DNA of 10,693 nucleotides from JAYTUJ01 sp043744615 (GTDB lineage Bacteria; Patescibacteriota; Minisyncoccia; Phycocordibacterales; CAIRYW01), in contig JAYTUJ010000006.1 of NCBI GenBank assembly GCA_043744615.1, positions 1-10,693 on the forward strand, read 5' to 3'. A program made the translations under genes and the position numbers. The notes under the pieces were generated by a model. It was not told the origin of the DNA and searched no databases. It saw nothing but the letters and a program-made list of their open reading frames with translations. Shown piece after piece: positions 1 through 5,948 of the stretch. Each line of letters begins with the position of its first letter. Position 1 is the stretch's first letter.

Positions 1-741
1 AAAATGTATGATATTCCTGAAGGAAAACGTGCAACAAAAGGTAAGTCAATCATGAACTTCATCTCTCTTTCAGAAGAAGAAAAAGTGACATCGATTTTGC
101 CAATGCCAAAAGATATTCAGAAAGGAGACAAAGAAGGTTTGTCATTAATGATGGTCACAAAAAATGGAGTAACTAAAAAAGTTGCAGCTCTTGGTTTCAG
201 AGATGTACGACGAAGTGGTTTGATTGCCATTACTCTTGATTCAGGTGATGAATTAGTATGCGCACAATTTATTGAAAAAAATGACGATGTAATTGTGGTT
301 ACTCGAGAAGCACAATCAATTCGATTTAAAGAATCTGATGTTCGTGAAATGGGCCGAAACGCTGCTGGAGTATGGGCAATTGACCTTGATAAAAAAGATA
401 TTGTTGTCGGTGCTGACGTAGTTAAAAAAGATGTAAAAAATCAACAACTTCTTGTTGTGTTTGAAAATGGACATGGAAAGAAAACAGAATTAAATGAATA
501 CAAAACACAAAAACGAGGAGGTTCTGGAATTTTAACTGGAAAAATAAGTGATAAAACAGGAAAAATAATTGCATCAAAAGTAATTACCGAAGACGTTACT
601 GAAATGGTAGCAATCTCAAAGAAAAGCCAAGTTATTCGACTTGACCTAAAAGAAGTTCCATCGCTCGGACGACAAACTCAAGGAGTTCGAATTATGAAAC
701 TTCGAGATGGGGACGCACTTGCTTCTGTTGTGTGCTTGTAG
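1..741 (+). CDS. gyrA: DNA gyrase subunit A, C-terminal part (5' truncated by window edge)
   Basis: This is the C-terminal DNA-wrapping beta-propeller of GyrA, the subunit that lets gyrase introduce negative supercoils using ATP. The frame is open at base 1, so the breakage-reunion domain lies upstream of the window. Numbering from the Met at base 4, the YDIPEGKRATKG segment (2-13) matches the stretch that in E. coli GyrA follows the canonical GyrA-box. FKESDVREMGRNAAGV (108-123) and LGRQTQGVRI (221-230) are typical blade motifs. QKRGGSG (169-175) is a GyrA-box-like motif in a later blade. The protein ends right after the last blade without the acidic tail seen in E. coli. The methyltransferase gene starts 16 nt after the stop, suggesting co-transcription. 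ParC is less likely because of the regular blade motifs. Identity is assigned from remembered family motifs. Confidence 0.93.
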   Translation, partial: KMYDIPEGKRATKGKSIMNFISLSEEEKVTSILPMPKDIQKGDKEGLSLMMVTKNGVTKKVAALGFRDVRRSGLIAITLDSGDELVCAQFIEKNDDVIVVTREAQSIRFKESDVREMGRNAAGVWAIDLDKKDIVVGADVVKKDVKNQQLLVVFENGHGKKTELNEYKTQKRGGSGILTGKISDKTGKIIASKVITEDVTEMVAISKKSQVIRLDLKEVPSLGRQTQGVRIMKLRDGDALASVVCL

Positions 742-757
742 GTTGTACAATTAGTAT

Positions 758-1297
758 ATGTCGCAGAACTTTCATAATCCATTTTCTTTTTTAAATTCTA
801 TATATGCTGATGCAGGAATGGTTATTGCCGATGTCGGTGCAGGCGCTGGATACCACACGTTTCATTTAAGCACGATGGTTGGACAAAGTGGAAAAGTGTT
901 TGCAATTGATGTTCAGAGCGATGTACTGGATCAAATCTCAAAACGAGCACAAGAAGGGGGATTTGAAAATATAAAAACTATTCTTGCTGATGTTGAAAGT
1001 AAAAAAGGAATTTCATTAAAAGATGGAATTATTGATCTTGCATTAGTTTCTAATATTTTTTTTCAATTGTCTGATAAAGATTCTGCAATAAAAGAAATAA
1101 AAAGAATATTAAAACCAAACGGAAAAATTATTTTTGTTGATTGGAAAATAAGTTTAAATCAAAAAGGTTCTCAAGCACATGTTATTTTTTCAGAGGATGA
1201 GGCGCATGAGTTTTTTAAAAAACATGAACTTATCCACGTTTCAGATATTCATGCGGGGACGCATCATTATGGTAAACTAATACGAAAGAAAACCTAA
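758..1297 (+). CDS. Class I SAM-dependent methyltransferase (UbiE/Methyltransf_11-like)
   Basis: A 179-residue cytosolic protein with a Rossmann-type methyltransferase fold. The SAM-binding glycine motif is VIADVGAGAGY (22-32). An acidic residue ending the second strand (VFAIDV, Asp51) would bind the SAM ribose. A later strand, KIIFVDWK, and the 'IKRILKPNGK' segment are typical of the UbiE/arsenite-methyltransferase-like group. The protein is short and has no obvious substrate-recognition domain, so the substrate cannot be predicted. The chosen Met gives the short N-terminal helix (NPFSFLNSI) normally found before motif I. There is no Shine-Dalgarno sequence. It sits 16 nt after gyrA, and one base separates its stop from the ATG of the solute-binding protein gene, in a TAATATG junction that recurs downstream. 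Confidence 0.88.
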   Translation: MSQNFHNPFSFLNSIYADAGMVIADVGAGAGYHTFHLSTMVGQSGKVFAIDVQSDVLDQISKRAQEGGFENIKTILADVESKKGISLKDGIIDLALVSNIFFQLSDKDSAIKEIKRILKPNGKIIFVDWKISLNQKGSQAHVIFSEDEAHEFFKKHELIHVSDIHAGTHHYGKLIRKKT

Positions 1298-1298
1298 T

Positions 1299-2606
1299 AT
1301 GAAAAACATAAATGTCCGCTACATTATTATTGGAATTTTTATTGTTTTTTCTGTTGTTGGATTTTTTATGTTTGCAGGGATTGGTGGTTTAGGGGGCGGC
1401 GGAGCCGCCCCCCATCAAACAGTAATCTGGGGAAGCGTACCTGCCCGATATTTTAATGATGTCTACGCTGCGCTTAACGAAGGTGCCCCTGGAACAATTG
1501 ACTATGCATACCAAGAAGTCCCTGCCAACAAATGGGATGAAACTCTTTTACAAGCACTCGCCGAAGGAACTCCACCCGATGTTGTTGTTGAGCCATATGA
1601 ACGATTAGTAAAAGATGAATCACGACTTGCAGTTATTCCATATACTGCTTATTCAGAAAGAACTTTCCAAGATAATTTTATTGAAGGAGGCGACTTATTT
1701 TTAAAGTCCGATGGAATAATCGGTCTTCCATTTATTGTTGATCCTTTGGTAATGTATTGGAATAAAGATATGTTAACTTCCGAGTTAATTGCAGTTGTAC
1801 CAAAAACATGGGACGACATGATCGCTCTTTCAGGTAAACTTACTAAAAAAACCGAGGATCTCGAAATCAAAAAAAGCATGTTTGGAATGGGTGAATGGAC
1901 AAACGTAACAAACGCAAAAGAAATTTTATCAATGCTTTTTTTACAATCTGGTAATCCAATTATTACTCGAATTAACGATGGGGGATACAAAGCAATTCTT
2001 GCAGAAGATTTTGGAAACACTGTTGCACCTGCACAAACAGCGTTAGCTTTTTATACTCAATTTGCTGACCCGCTTAAATCGGTGTATGCATGGAACCGTT
2101 CATTACCAACTACTCAAGATACATTTTTACGCGGAAACAGCGCGTTCTACTTTGGTTTTGCAAGTGAATTACCTGTGCTAAAAGCAAAAAATCCTAACTT
2201 AAATTTTGATGTCACAACCGTACCGCAGCCAAAAAATCCCAAAGCAACAATTACATTTGGAAAAATTTACGGACTCGGTATTTTAAAAAGTAGTCAGTTT
2301 AAATCAGAAGCTTTTAAAACAATACTCGATTTAACAGCCGGAACAACAGCAAAAGCTTTGGTTACTGCAACTGGACTACCGCCTGTTCGACGAGATTTAC
2401 TCGCTTCAATTCCTGCTGATGCATCCGCCGCTTCTTTTTACCAAGCAGCATTACAAGCACATGCATTTTTAGATATTGATCCCCAAACAACAACGGCTGT
2501 GTTTAAAAATATGGTAGAATCTGTGTTATCAGGAAAGTCAGAAATCGGAACACTTCTAAATACTGCAAACCAACAATTAGAAGAGCGTATTCAAAATAAA
2601 GAATAA
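1299..2606 (+). CDS. Membrane-anchored extracellular solute-binding protein (ABC family 1-like)
   Basis: A 435-residue protein resembling family 1 periplasmic sugar-binding proteins. A hydrophobic segment at 8-27 acts as signal or anchor. There is no lipobox cysteine, so it is probably held by an uncleaved signal anchor or released after Ala/Gly. A Gly-rich linker (27-37) leads to the mature domain: TVIWGSVP (41-48), then 'LAEGTPPDVVVEPYE', 'GLPFIVDPLVMYWNKDML' and 'PKTWDDMIALSGKLTK', which follow the usual order of SBP_bac_1/8 domains. The C-terminus (VESVLSGKSEIGTLLNTANQQLEE) is also typical. No permease or ATPase gene is present in the window, so the transport partner is elsewhere or absent. 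The stop abuts the ATG of the first pilin gene with no spacer, which argues for translational coupling. Both genes begin with the same 14 bases, ATGAAAAACATAAA. The ligand is unknown. Confidence 0.82.
   Translation: MKNINVRYIIIGIFIVFSVVGFFMFAGIGGLGGGGAAPHQTVIWGSVPARYFNDVYAALNEGAPGTIDYAYQEVPANKWDETLLQALAEGTPPDVVVEPYERLVKDESRLAVIPYTAYSERTFQDNFIEGGDLFLKSDGIIGLPFIVDPLVMYWNKDMLTSELIAVVPKTWDDMIALSGKLTKKTEDLEIKKSMFGMGEWTNVTNAKEILSMLFLQSGNPIITRINDGGYKAILAEDFGNTVAPAQTALAFYTQFADPLKSVYAWNRSLPTTQDTFLRGNSAFYFGFASELPVLKAKNPNLNFDVTTVPQPKNPKATITFGKIYGLGILKSSQFKSEAFKTILDLTAGTTAKALVTATGLPPVRRDLLASIPADASAASFYQAALQAHAFLDIDPQTTTAVFKNMVESVLSGKSEIGTLLNTANQQLEERIQNKE
1392..1412. repeat. Perfect GC-only hairpin inside the solute-binding protein gene
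   Basis: A 9-bp perfect stem (GGGGGCGGC with its exact complement) and a GGA loop. It occupies exactly seven codons (Gly32 to Pro38) of the linker between anchor and binding domain. It contains a single A in 21 bases, in strongly A+T-rich surroundings. As RNA it would be a very stable structure about 90 nt into the coding region. Whether it regulates translation or is an inserted palindrome cannot be told from one sequence. Confidence 0.8.
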
Positions 2607-3131
2607 ATGAAAAACATAAACACTACTAAAAAATATATTGCCACCCTCAGTTTTATTTTTTTAGCTTTGTTTACTTCTTTTGGAAGCATACAAATTGTTC
2701 GTGCTGCCGATGCTATTGATACTGCATCTAGTCCAGGTTTTCAAATTGTGCCTGATTGTAAACCACGCAGAGACGGTTCAGGAAAAATTACTAATTTAGT
2801 TGCAACATCAGAATCAACAAATTCTGGTAGGCCGGAGTACGAATGCGGATATTCAGACCTTCTTGCTCTTTTACAAAATATAATTAGTTTTCTTTTATAT
2901 TCTGCATTTACTCTTGCGGTTATTGTTACTGCATATGCCGGTTTTGAATATATGACATCTGCAGGCAGTACCGAAAAAATTAGCCATGCCCACGCTATGT
3001 TTAAAAAAGCTGCGACAGGCATGTTCATTGCCTTTACAGCATGGTTAATTGTTGATTTAATATTAAAGACATTACTCGATACTAATTCGTATAATTCAGG
3101 TGAATATTCACTACTTCAAAAAAATAAATAA
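2607..3131 (+). CDS. T4SS pilin-like membrane protein, paralogue 1 of 7 (two-Cys ectodomain)
   Basis: A 174-residue protein with a signal peptide ending near VRA|AD (about residue 33), an exported stretch of about 55 residues, TM1 (about 91-112), a short loop and TM2 (about 135-157). The TM1-loop core AYAGFEYMTSAGSTEK (109-124) is the usual form of VirB2/TrbC-like T4SS_pilin proteins (Pfam T4SS_pilin), here with STEK in place of NEEK. Cys51 and Cys80 in the exported segment could form a disulfide. The gene begins immediately after the stop of the solute-binding protein gene, without a Shine-Dalgarno sequence, so coupled translation is likely. Family knowledge places such proteins in the membrane, from which they may be extracted into a pilus. 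No assembly machinery is seen here, so the pilus role is inferred. Confidence 0.8.
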   Translation: MKNINTTKKYIATLSFIFLALFTSFGSIQIVRAADAIDTASSPGFQIVPDCKPRRDGSGKITNLVATSESTNSGRPEYECGYSDLLALLQNIISFLLYSAFTLAVIVTAYAGFEYMTSAGSTEKISHAHAMFKKAATGMFIAFTAWLIVDLILKTLLDTNSYNSGEYSLLQKNK

Positions 3132-3132
3132 T

Positions 3133-3507
3133 ATGAAAAACATCTTTAGAAAAACTTTAATTTTTATGCTCGCATTACTAGTAATAACTGGACCAACACT
3201 GTTATTTGCTGAAAATAAGGCACAACTAAATGCTCCAACTCCTAACAGAATCCAAAACCCACTCGGCGCAAAAAGTCTTGATGGTTTTGTCGCAAGTTTA
3301 TTGGGGGTTGTAGTTAAGCTTGGTTCTATTGTTGCCGCACTATTTATTATTTATGCAGGTTTTATGTATGTAACCGCACAAGGTAATGAAGAAAAACTAC
3401 AAAAAGCTAAAATGAGTATGATGTGGACTATTATCGGTAGTGCAATATTGCTTGGGGCTCAAGTTATTGCAAATGCAGTTGCAAATACGGTAAGAGAGCT
3501 AAAATAA
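3133..3507 (+). CDS. T4SS pilin-like membrane protein, paralogue 2 of 7
   Basis: A 124-residue protein: signal peptide (MKNIFRK followed by a hydrophobic run, cleavage near LLFA|EN at 26), a short exported segment, TM1 (about 56-75), loop with QGNEEK (83-88), TM2 (about 96-117). IYAGFMYVTAQGNEEKLQKA (73-92) is the closest match in the window to classic TrbC/VirB2-type mini-pilins of CPR bacteria. An in-frame GTG at 3100 would add 11 residues, but it lies inside pilin 1. The ATG at 3133 is preferred because it gives a proper signal peptide and repeats the TAATATG stop/start junction seen at 1295-1301. With paralogue 1 it forms a subgroup (AGFxYxT) distinct from paralogues 3-7. Confidence 0.85.
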   Translation: MKNIFRKTLIFMLALLVITGPTLLFAENKAQLNAPTPNRIQNPLGAKSLDGFVASLLGVVVKLGSIVAALFIIYAGFMYVTAQGNEEKLQKAKMSMMWTIIGSAILLGAQVIANAVANTVRELK

Positions 3508-3524
3508 TTTTTAATAAAAATTTT

Positions 3525-4079
3525 ATGAAAAAAACATCAAACACTTTTAAAAAAATAATAGCAATATTTTTTATTGCAGTAATTTTTATTGCAGAAGGTT
3601 GTTTCCAAACCGCTTTTGCTGCTGCTAAAAAACCAGCCACAGCAGCAGAAGATCCTGTTGTTATATCTAATCAACAAGATGCAGGATCTGACTTTGTTGT
3701 TGACTCAAATACAAATACAGCTCCTTCTTCGGTGAGTCCAACACCAGCTTCAAAATCATCGGGTTCTTTACAACCACCAAAAGATATTCCAGGTGTTTTT
3801 ACTTTTATAAAAAATCTTTTATTGAATTATGTAATAAGTCTTTTAATTGGTATTGCAGTTGTAACGTTTTTGGTAGGGGTTCTTGGGTATGTGAAGGCGG
3901 GTGATAATGAAGAAAAGCGTACTGCAGGAAGAGACTTAATGCTATACGGAATTGTTTGTTTATTTGTGATGATCTCTGTATGGGGATTTGTTAAATTACT
4001 GACGACTTCATTTTTTGGAAAAGATGCATTTGTTTTGCCAACAGCTTTACCAGAAGGTGCTAAGGTTGCACCTAAATAA
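3525..4079 (+). CDS. T4SS pilin-like membrane protein, paralogue 3 of 7 (long Ser/Thr/Pro linker)
   Basis: A 184-residue protein, the longest of the array. The signal peptide runs to about AFA|AA (33), followed by about 50 residues rich in Ala, Ser, Thr, Pro and Asn (34-83), which look disordered and surface exposed. Then PPKDIPGVFTFI (84-95), TM1 (about 103-122), KAGDNEEKR (124-132), and TM2 (about 141-160) ending in MISVWGFVKLL. The GDNEEKR...GR..M..G loop and MISVWG TM2 define a second subgroup shared with paralogues 4 and 5 and, less strictly, 6 and 7. PPKDIPGVFTFI is close to PPKDVTGVVNLI in paralogue 5. The gene starts 17 nt after paralogue 2, with an A/T-only inverted repeat between them (3506-3522). 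Confidence 0.8.
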   Translation: MKKTSNTFKKIIAIFFIAVIFIAEGCFQTAFAAAKKPATAAEDPVVISNQQDAGSDFVVDSNTNTAPSSVSPTPASKSSGSLQPPKDIPGVFTFIKNLLLNYVISLLIGIAVVTFLVGVLGYVKAGDNEEKRTAGRDLMLYGIVCLFVMISVWGFVKLLTTSFFGKDAFVLPTALPEGAKVAPK

Positions 4080-4082
4080 TAT

Positions 4083-4523
4083 ATGAAACGCACTTTTTTA
4101 ATACTTCTTTTTATTTTTTCTTTTGCAATAATTACAACTTCTTTTGTATATGCAAAGGCTGACTTAAATCCAAATATTGATATTGGGTGCGACAGGGCAA
4201 CCGGAGGCGACCCAACTGTAACCCCTCGAACATTTAATTGTTTGTTTATTGGTTTTTCTATTGGAAATCCTAAAGTATTTTTTCCAATGCTTTTTGCAAT
4301 TGCACTGTGTTATTTTCTTGCCTCAGTAGTTACATTTGTGGGTGCAGGGGATAATGAAGAAAAGCGCGCCCAAGGGCGCGCCCGCATGATCTGGGGCATC
4401 TTAGTTATTTTTATCATGATATCTGTATGGGGGTTAGTATCGCTTGTTACCCATACATTTTTTCCAAACTCAGATAACGAATCACCATTTATTCCTAATC
4501 GCATCCCAGAGTTTCAAAAATAA
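4083..4523 (+). CDS. T4SS pilin-like membrane protein, paralogue 4 of 7 (two-Cys ectodomain)
   Basis: A 146-residue protein with a signal peptide cleaved near VYA|KA (24), an exported segment containing Cys36 and Cys53, TM1 (about 64-86), loop GAGDNEEKRAQGRARM (87-102) and TM2 (about 103-123) with IMISVWGLVSLV. The order and spacing match paralogue 3, from which it is separated by only 3 nt. The conserved loop is written in unusually GC-rich codons that form a perfect hairpin (4364-4381), although neighbouring paralogues encode the same loop with A/T-rich codons. As with paralogue 1, the two cysteines suggest a disulfide outside the membrane. Assignment as a pilin subunit rests on the shared architecture and family knowledge, not on nearby assembly genes. 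Confidence 0.8.
   Translation: MKRTFLILLFIFSFAIITTSFVYAKADLNPNIDIGCDRATGGDPTVTPRTFNCLFIGFSIGNPKVFFPMLFAIALCYFLASVVTFVGAGDNEEKRAQGRARMIWGILVIFIMISVWGLVSLVTHTFFPNSDNESPFIPNRIPEFQK
4364..4381. repeat. Perfect GC-rich palindrome in pilin 4 loop codons
   Basis: GCGCGCCC at 4364-4371 and its exact complement GGGCGCGC at 4374-4381 are separated by AA, so a 7-8 bp hairpin is possible. It covers codons for Lys94 to Ala100 in the conserved NEEKR loop. A shorter palindrome, GGGCGCGCCC (4374-4383), overlaps it. The surrounding gene is A+T-rich. Confidence 0.75.
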
Positions 4524-4544
4524 ATTTAGATAACTTTAAAGAAT

Positions 4545-4883
4545 ATGAAAAAAATAACATATTACATATACGCATTACTCATTACCCCTCTTTCTGTGTT
4601 TGCAGTTGCACCACCTAAAGATGTTACGGGTGTTGTTAACTTAATTGATCGATTAATTCTTGATTTTATTCCCTTTATTTTTGCAATTGCAGTCGGAGGT
4701 TTTTTGCAAGGTCTTATTAAATTTATCAATGCAGGGGACAACGAAGAACAGCGAGCAACCGGAAGAACTTTTATGATATGGGGCATCATTGCTATATTTT
4801 TTATGGTTTCGTTTTGGGGTTTTGTAAAAATATCTACAAATAGTTTTGGTTTTAAGTTCGGTATTCCTCAATTTAAAGAATAA
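4545..4883 (+). CDS. T4SS pilin-like membrane protein, paralogue 5 of 7
   Basis: A 112-residue protein, the shortest of the array. The signal peptide is cleaved near VFA|VA (20), leaving a mature N-terminus of VAPPKDVTGVVNLI that parallels paralogue 3 without its long linker. TM1 is about 39-58, the loop is NAGDNEEQR (62-70), and TM2 is about 78-96 with FFMVSFWGFVKI. NEEQ replaces NEEK. There is almost no exported domain, so it could be a structural core subunit, with the longer paralogues decorating the polymer; this is inference. It starts 21 nt after paralogue 4 without a Shine-Dalgarno sequence. It is followed by the longest gap in the array (136 nt). Confidence 0.8.
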   Translation: MKKITYYIYALLITPLSVFAVAPPKDVTGVVNLIDRLILDFIPFIFAIAVGGFLQGLIKFINAGDNEEQRATGRTFMIWGIIAIFFMVSFWGFVKISTNSFGFKFGIPQFKE

Positions 4884-4935
4884 TCTAGTCACCGTGCCAA
4901 CTCTGGTGGGGTAAAGGCAGTTGTGCAAAAGGTAG

Positions 4936-4962
4936 TAGACAAAGCCTTATATGTGTTACAAT
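4936..4962 (+). promoter_or_regulatory. Possible promoter for pilins 6 and 7
   Basis: An extended -10 element, TGT followed by TACAAT (4954-4962), is preceded by TAGACA (4936-4941; 5 of 6 matches to TTGACA) at a short 15-nt spacing. It lies in the only long gap of the pilin array and predicts a leader of about 50 nt before the ATG at 5020. No intrinsic terminator is seen after pilin 5 (4884-4935), so read-through from upstream is also possible. Confidence 0.45.
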
Positions 4963-5019
4963 TATGGGGATTATTAGAGATTATCATTTATCCAAAGTTT
5001 TTATTTAGGGTTTTATTTT

Positions 5020-5427
5020 ATGATTAAAAAAATTCTTACAGGTGCAGCAAGTGTATTAGCTTTACCTCTTGTTACATTAGCCGCTGATCCTTCATTAGGT
5101 ACTTTTAACGATCTAGGTAGCTCAATTAACAGTGTTACAAACATTCTTCAACGATTAACAATTCTTGTTATCGGTCTTGCAGTGTTTACATTTATTGTTG
5201 GAGTTCTTAAGTATGTTACTTCAGGAGGAAACGAAGAAAAACAAGCAGAAGCTCGAGGAGTTATTGTATTCGGTATTATTGCAATCGCAGTTATGATTTC
5301 AGTATGGGGACTTGTAAACCTACTTGTTAAATCATTTGGATTCGGAGCTGAAAACGGAAACGCACGAGGTCCAGCAAACATTCCTACAATTCCTACATAC
5401 AACAGTAATCCAAACCCAAATAACTAG
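5020..5427 (+). CDS. T4SS pilin-like membrane protein, paralogue 6 of 7
   Basis: A 135-residue protein: signal peptide with cleavage near LAA|DP (22), a short exported helix (DLGSSINSVTNILQRL), TM1 (about 46-65), loop SGGNEEKQAEARG (68-80), TM2 (about 81-104) with AVMISVWGLVNLLVKSF, and an Asn/Pro/Gly-rich C-terminal tail (109-135). It is the most canonical CPR mini-pilin in the array, and the fairly regular codon use, with 'GTTGGAGTTCTTAAGTATG'-type triplets, suggests a well-expressed gene. It lies behind a possible promoter of its own and 21 nt before paralogue 7. The GGNEEK loop is intermediate between the two subgroups. It could be the major subunit, but nothing in the sequence proves that. 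Confidence 0.85.
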   Translation: MIKKILTGAASVLALPLVTLAADPSLGTFNDLGSSINSVTNILQRLTILVIGLAVFTFIVGVLKYVTSGGNEEKQAEARGVIVFGIIAIAVMISVWGLVNLLVKSFGFGAENGNARGPANIPTIPTYNSNPNPNN

Positions 5428-5448
5428 TTTTAGTTTGTTTTATAATCG

Positions 5449-5808
5449 ATGATATCGACCATAGCACAAGTTTCAGTAGCAGGAGCAAAAGCTTCAAACG
5501 TTGATACTCTTTTGTTATCAATCATGAAGAATATTGTTAACCCTGCAATTGTGGTAATGTTTACCTTCGCACTCCTTGCTTTTTTATGGGGAATGAAAGA
5601 TATGGTTCTTGCAGCAGATAATGAAGAAAAGCGAGGAGCAGGTCAACAACATATGTTATGGGGAACACTCGGCATGATGATTATGATGGGAGCTTTTGGG
5701 ATTATTCATCTGATTGTGCGAACGGTTGGTGCAGATGCTCAACAAACTATTGGTGGAACAAAAACTAATCCATACGCAGATATTAAATCGGTGATTGGAA
5801 ACGAATAA
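5449..5808 (+). CDS. T4SS pilin-like membrane protein, paralogue 7 of 7 (no signal peptide)
   Basis: A 119-residue protein with two TM segments (about 29-48 and 68-90) around the loop AADNEEKRGAGQQHMLWG (55-72), clearly homologous to the GDNEEKR loop of paralogues 3-5. Unlike the other six, it has no cleavable signal peptide: the N-terminus (MISTIAQVSVAGAKASNVDT) is short, mildly amphipathic and lacks a Lys/Arg-plus-hydrophobic start. TM2 is Met-rich (MLWGTLGMMIMMGAFG). The tail is polar. TATAAT sits only 2 nt before the ATG, too close to serve as its promoter. The gene is followed by a strong terminator, so it ends the array. It may be an adaptor or minor subunit inserted by a different route; this is inference. 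Confidence 0.75.
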   Translation: MISTIAQVSVAGAKASNVDTLLLSIMKNIVNPAIVVMFTFALLAFLWGMKDMVLAADNEEKRGAGQQHMLWGTLGMMIMMGAFGIIHLIVRTVGADAQQTIGGTKTNPYADIKSVIGNE

Positions 5809-5818
5809 TAGATAAAAC

Positions 5819-5854
5819 AAAAATCACGTCGCACAAAGTGCGACGTGATTTTTT
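5819..5854. terminator. Bidirectional intrinsic terminator between convergent genes
   Basis: AAAAATCACGTCGCAC (5819-5834) pairs perfectly with GTGCGACGTGATTTTT (5838-5853) around an AAA loop, with T-runs on both strands. It ends the + strand pilin array and can also stop - strand transcription from the SPFH unit. Confidence 0.93.
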
Positions 5855-5869
5855 ATTTGAAATAGAAGA

Positions 5870-5897
5870 AGCCCCGCCTGCTTGCGCATGCGGGGCT
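5870..5897 (-). terminator. GC-rich hairpin, probable terminator of the SPFH unit
   Basis: AGCCCCGC (5870-5877) pairs with GCGGGGCT (5890-5897), and an inner TGC/GCA pair extends the stem. On the - strand it is followed by a pyrimidine-rich TTCTTCTATTTC. It lies about 50 nt beyond the stop of the three-TM protein gene and ahead of the bidirectional terminator, so the - strand unit has two tandem hairpins. Confidence 0.65.
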
Positions 5898-5907
5898 CCG
5901 ACGATAA

Positions 5908-5933
5908 GGCTTTAATACTGCTAAAACTAAAAC
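5908..5933 (+). repeat. Imperfect inverted repeat, copy A (right after the three-TM gene)
   Basis: GGCTTTAATACTGCTAAAA-CTAAAA on the + strand resembles AGCTTAATACTGCTAAAAAACTAAA on the - strand at 8112-8138. The exact core is AATACTGCTAAAA (13 nt). The two copies face each other from just outside the ends of the SPFH/three-TM gene pair. Confidence 0.45.
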
Positions 5934-5948
5934 CTTTTGACCTACTCT

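Noticed and set aside
3100..3132. In-frame GTG start 11 codons upstream for pilin 2
   Set aside because: It lies inside the end of pilin 1 and would put polar residues in front of a good signal peptide. The ATG at 3133 repeats the TAATATG junction used by neighbouring genes.
3506..3522. A/T-only inverted repeat between pilins 2 and 3 as terminator
   Set aside because: The 7-bp stem contains only A-T pairs and would be too weak to stop transcription. The downstream gene has no separate promoter.
3588..3602. Lipobox-like AEGC in pilin 3
   Set aside because: The residues before Cys26 (Ala-Glu-Gly) do not fit a lipobox. A type I cleavage site at AFA|AA follows and explains the leader better.
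4562..4928. Overlapping - strand open frames opposite pilin 5
   Set aside because: They are by-products of the hydrophobic codon pattern of the pilin. Similar ones occur opposite most paralogues.
5441..5446. Perfect TATAAT just before pilin 7
   Set aside because: It ends 2 nt before the ATG, so a transcript from it would start inside the gene after the only plausible start codon. There is also no -35 element.
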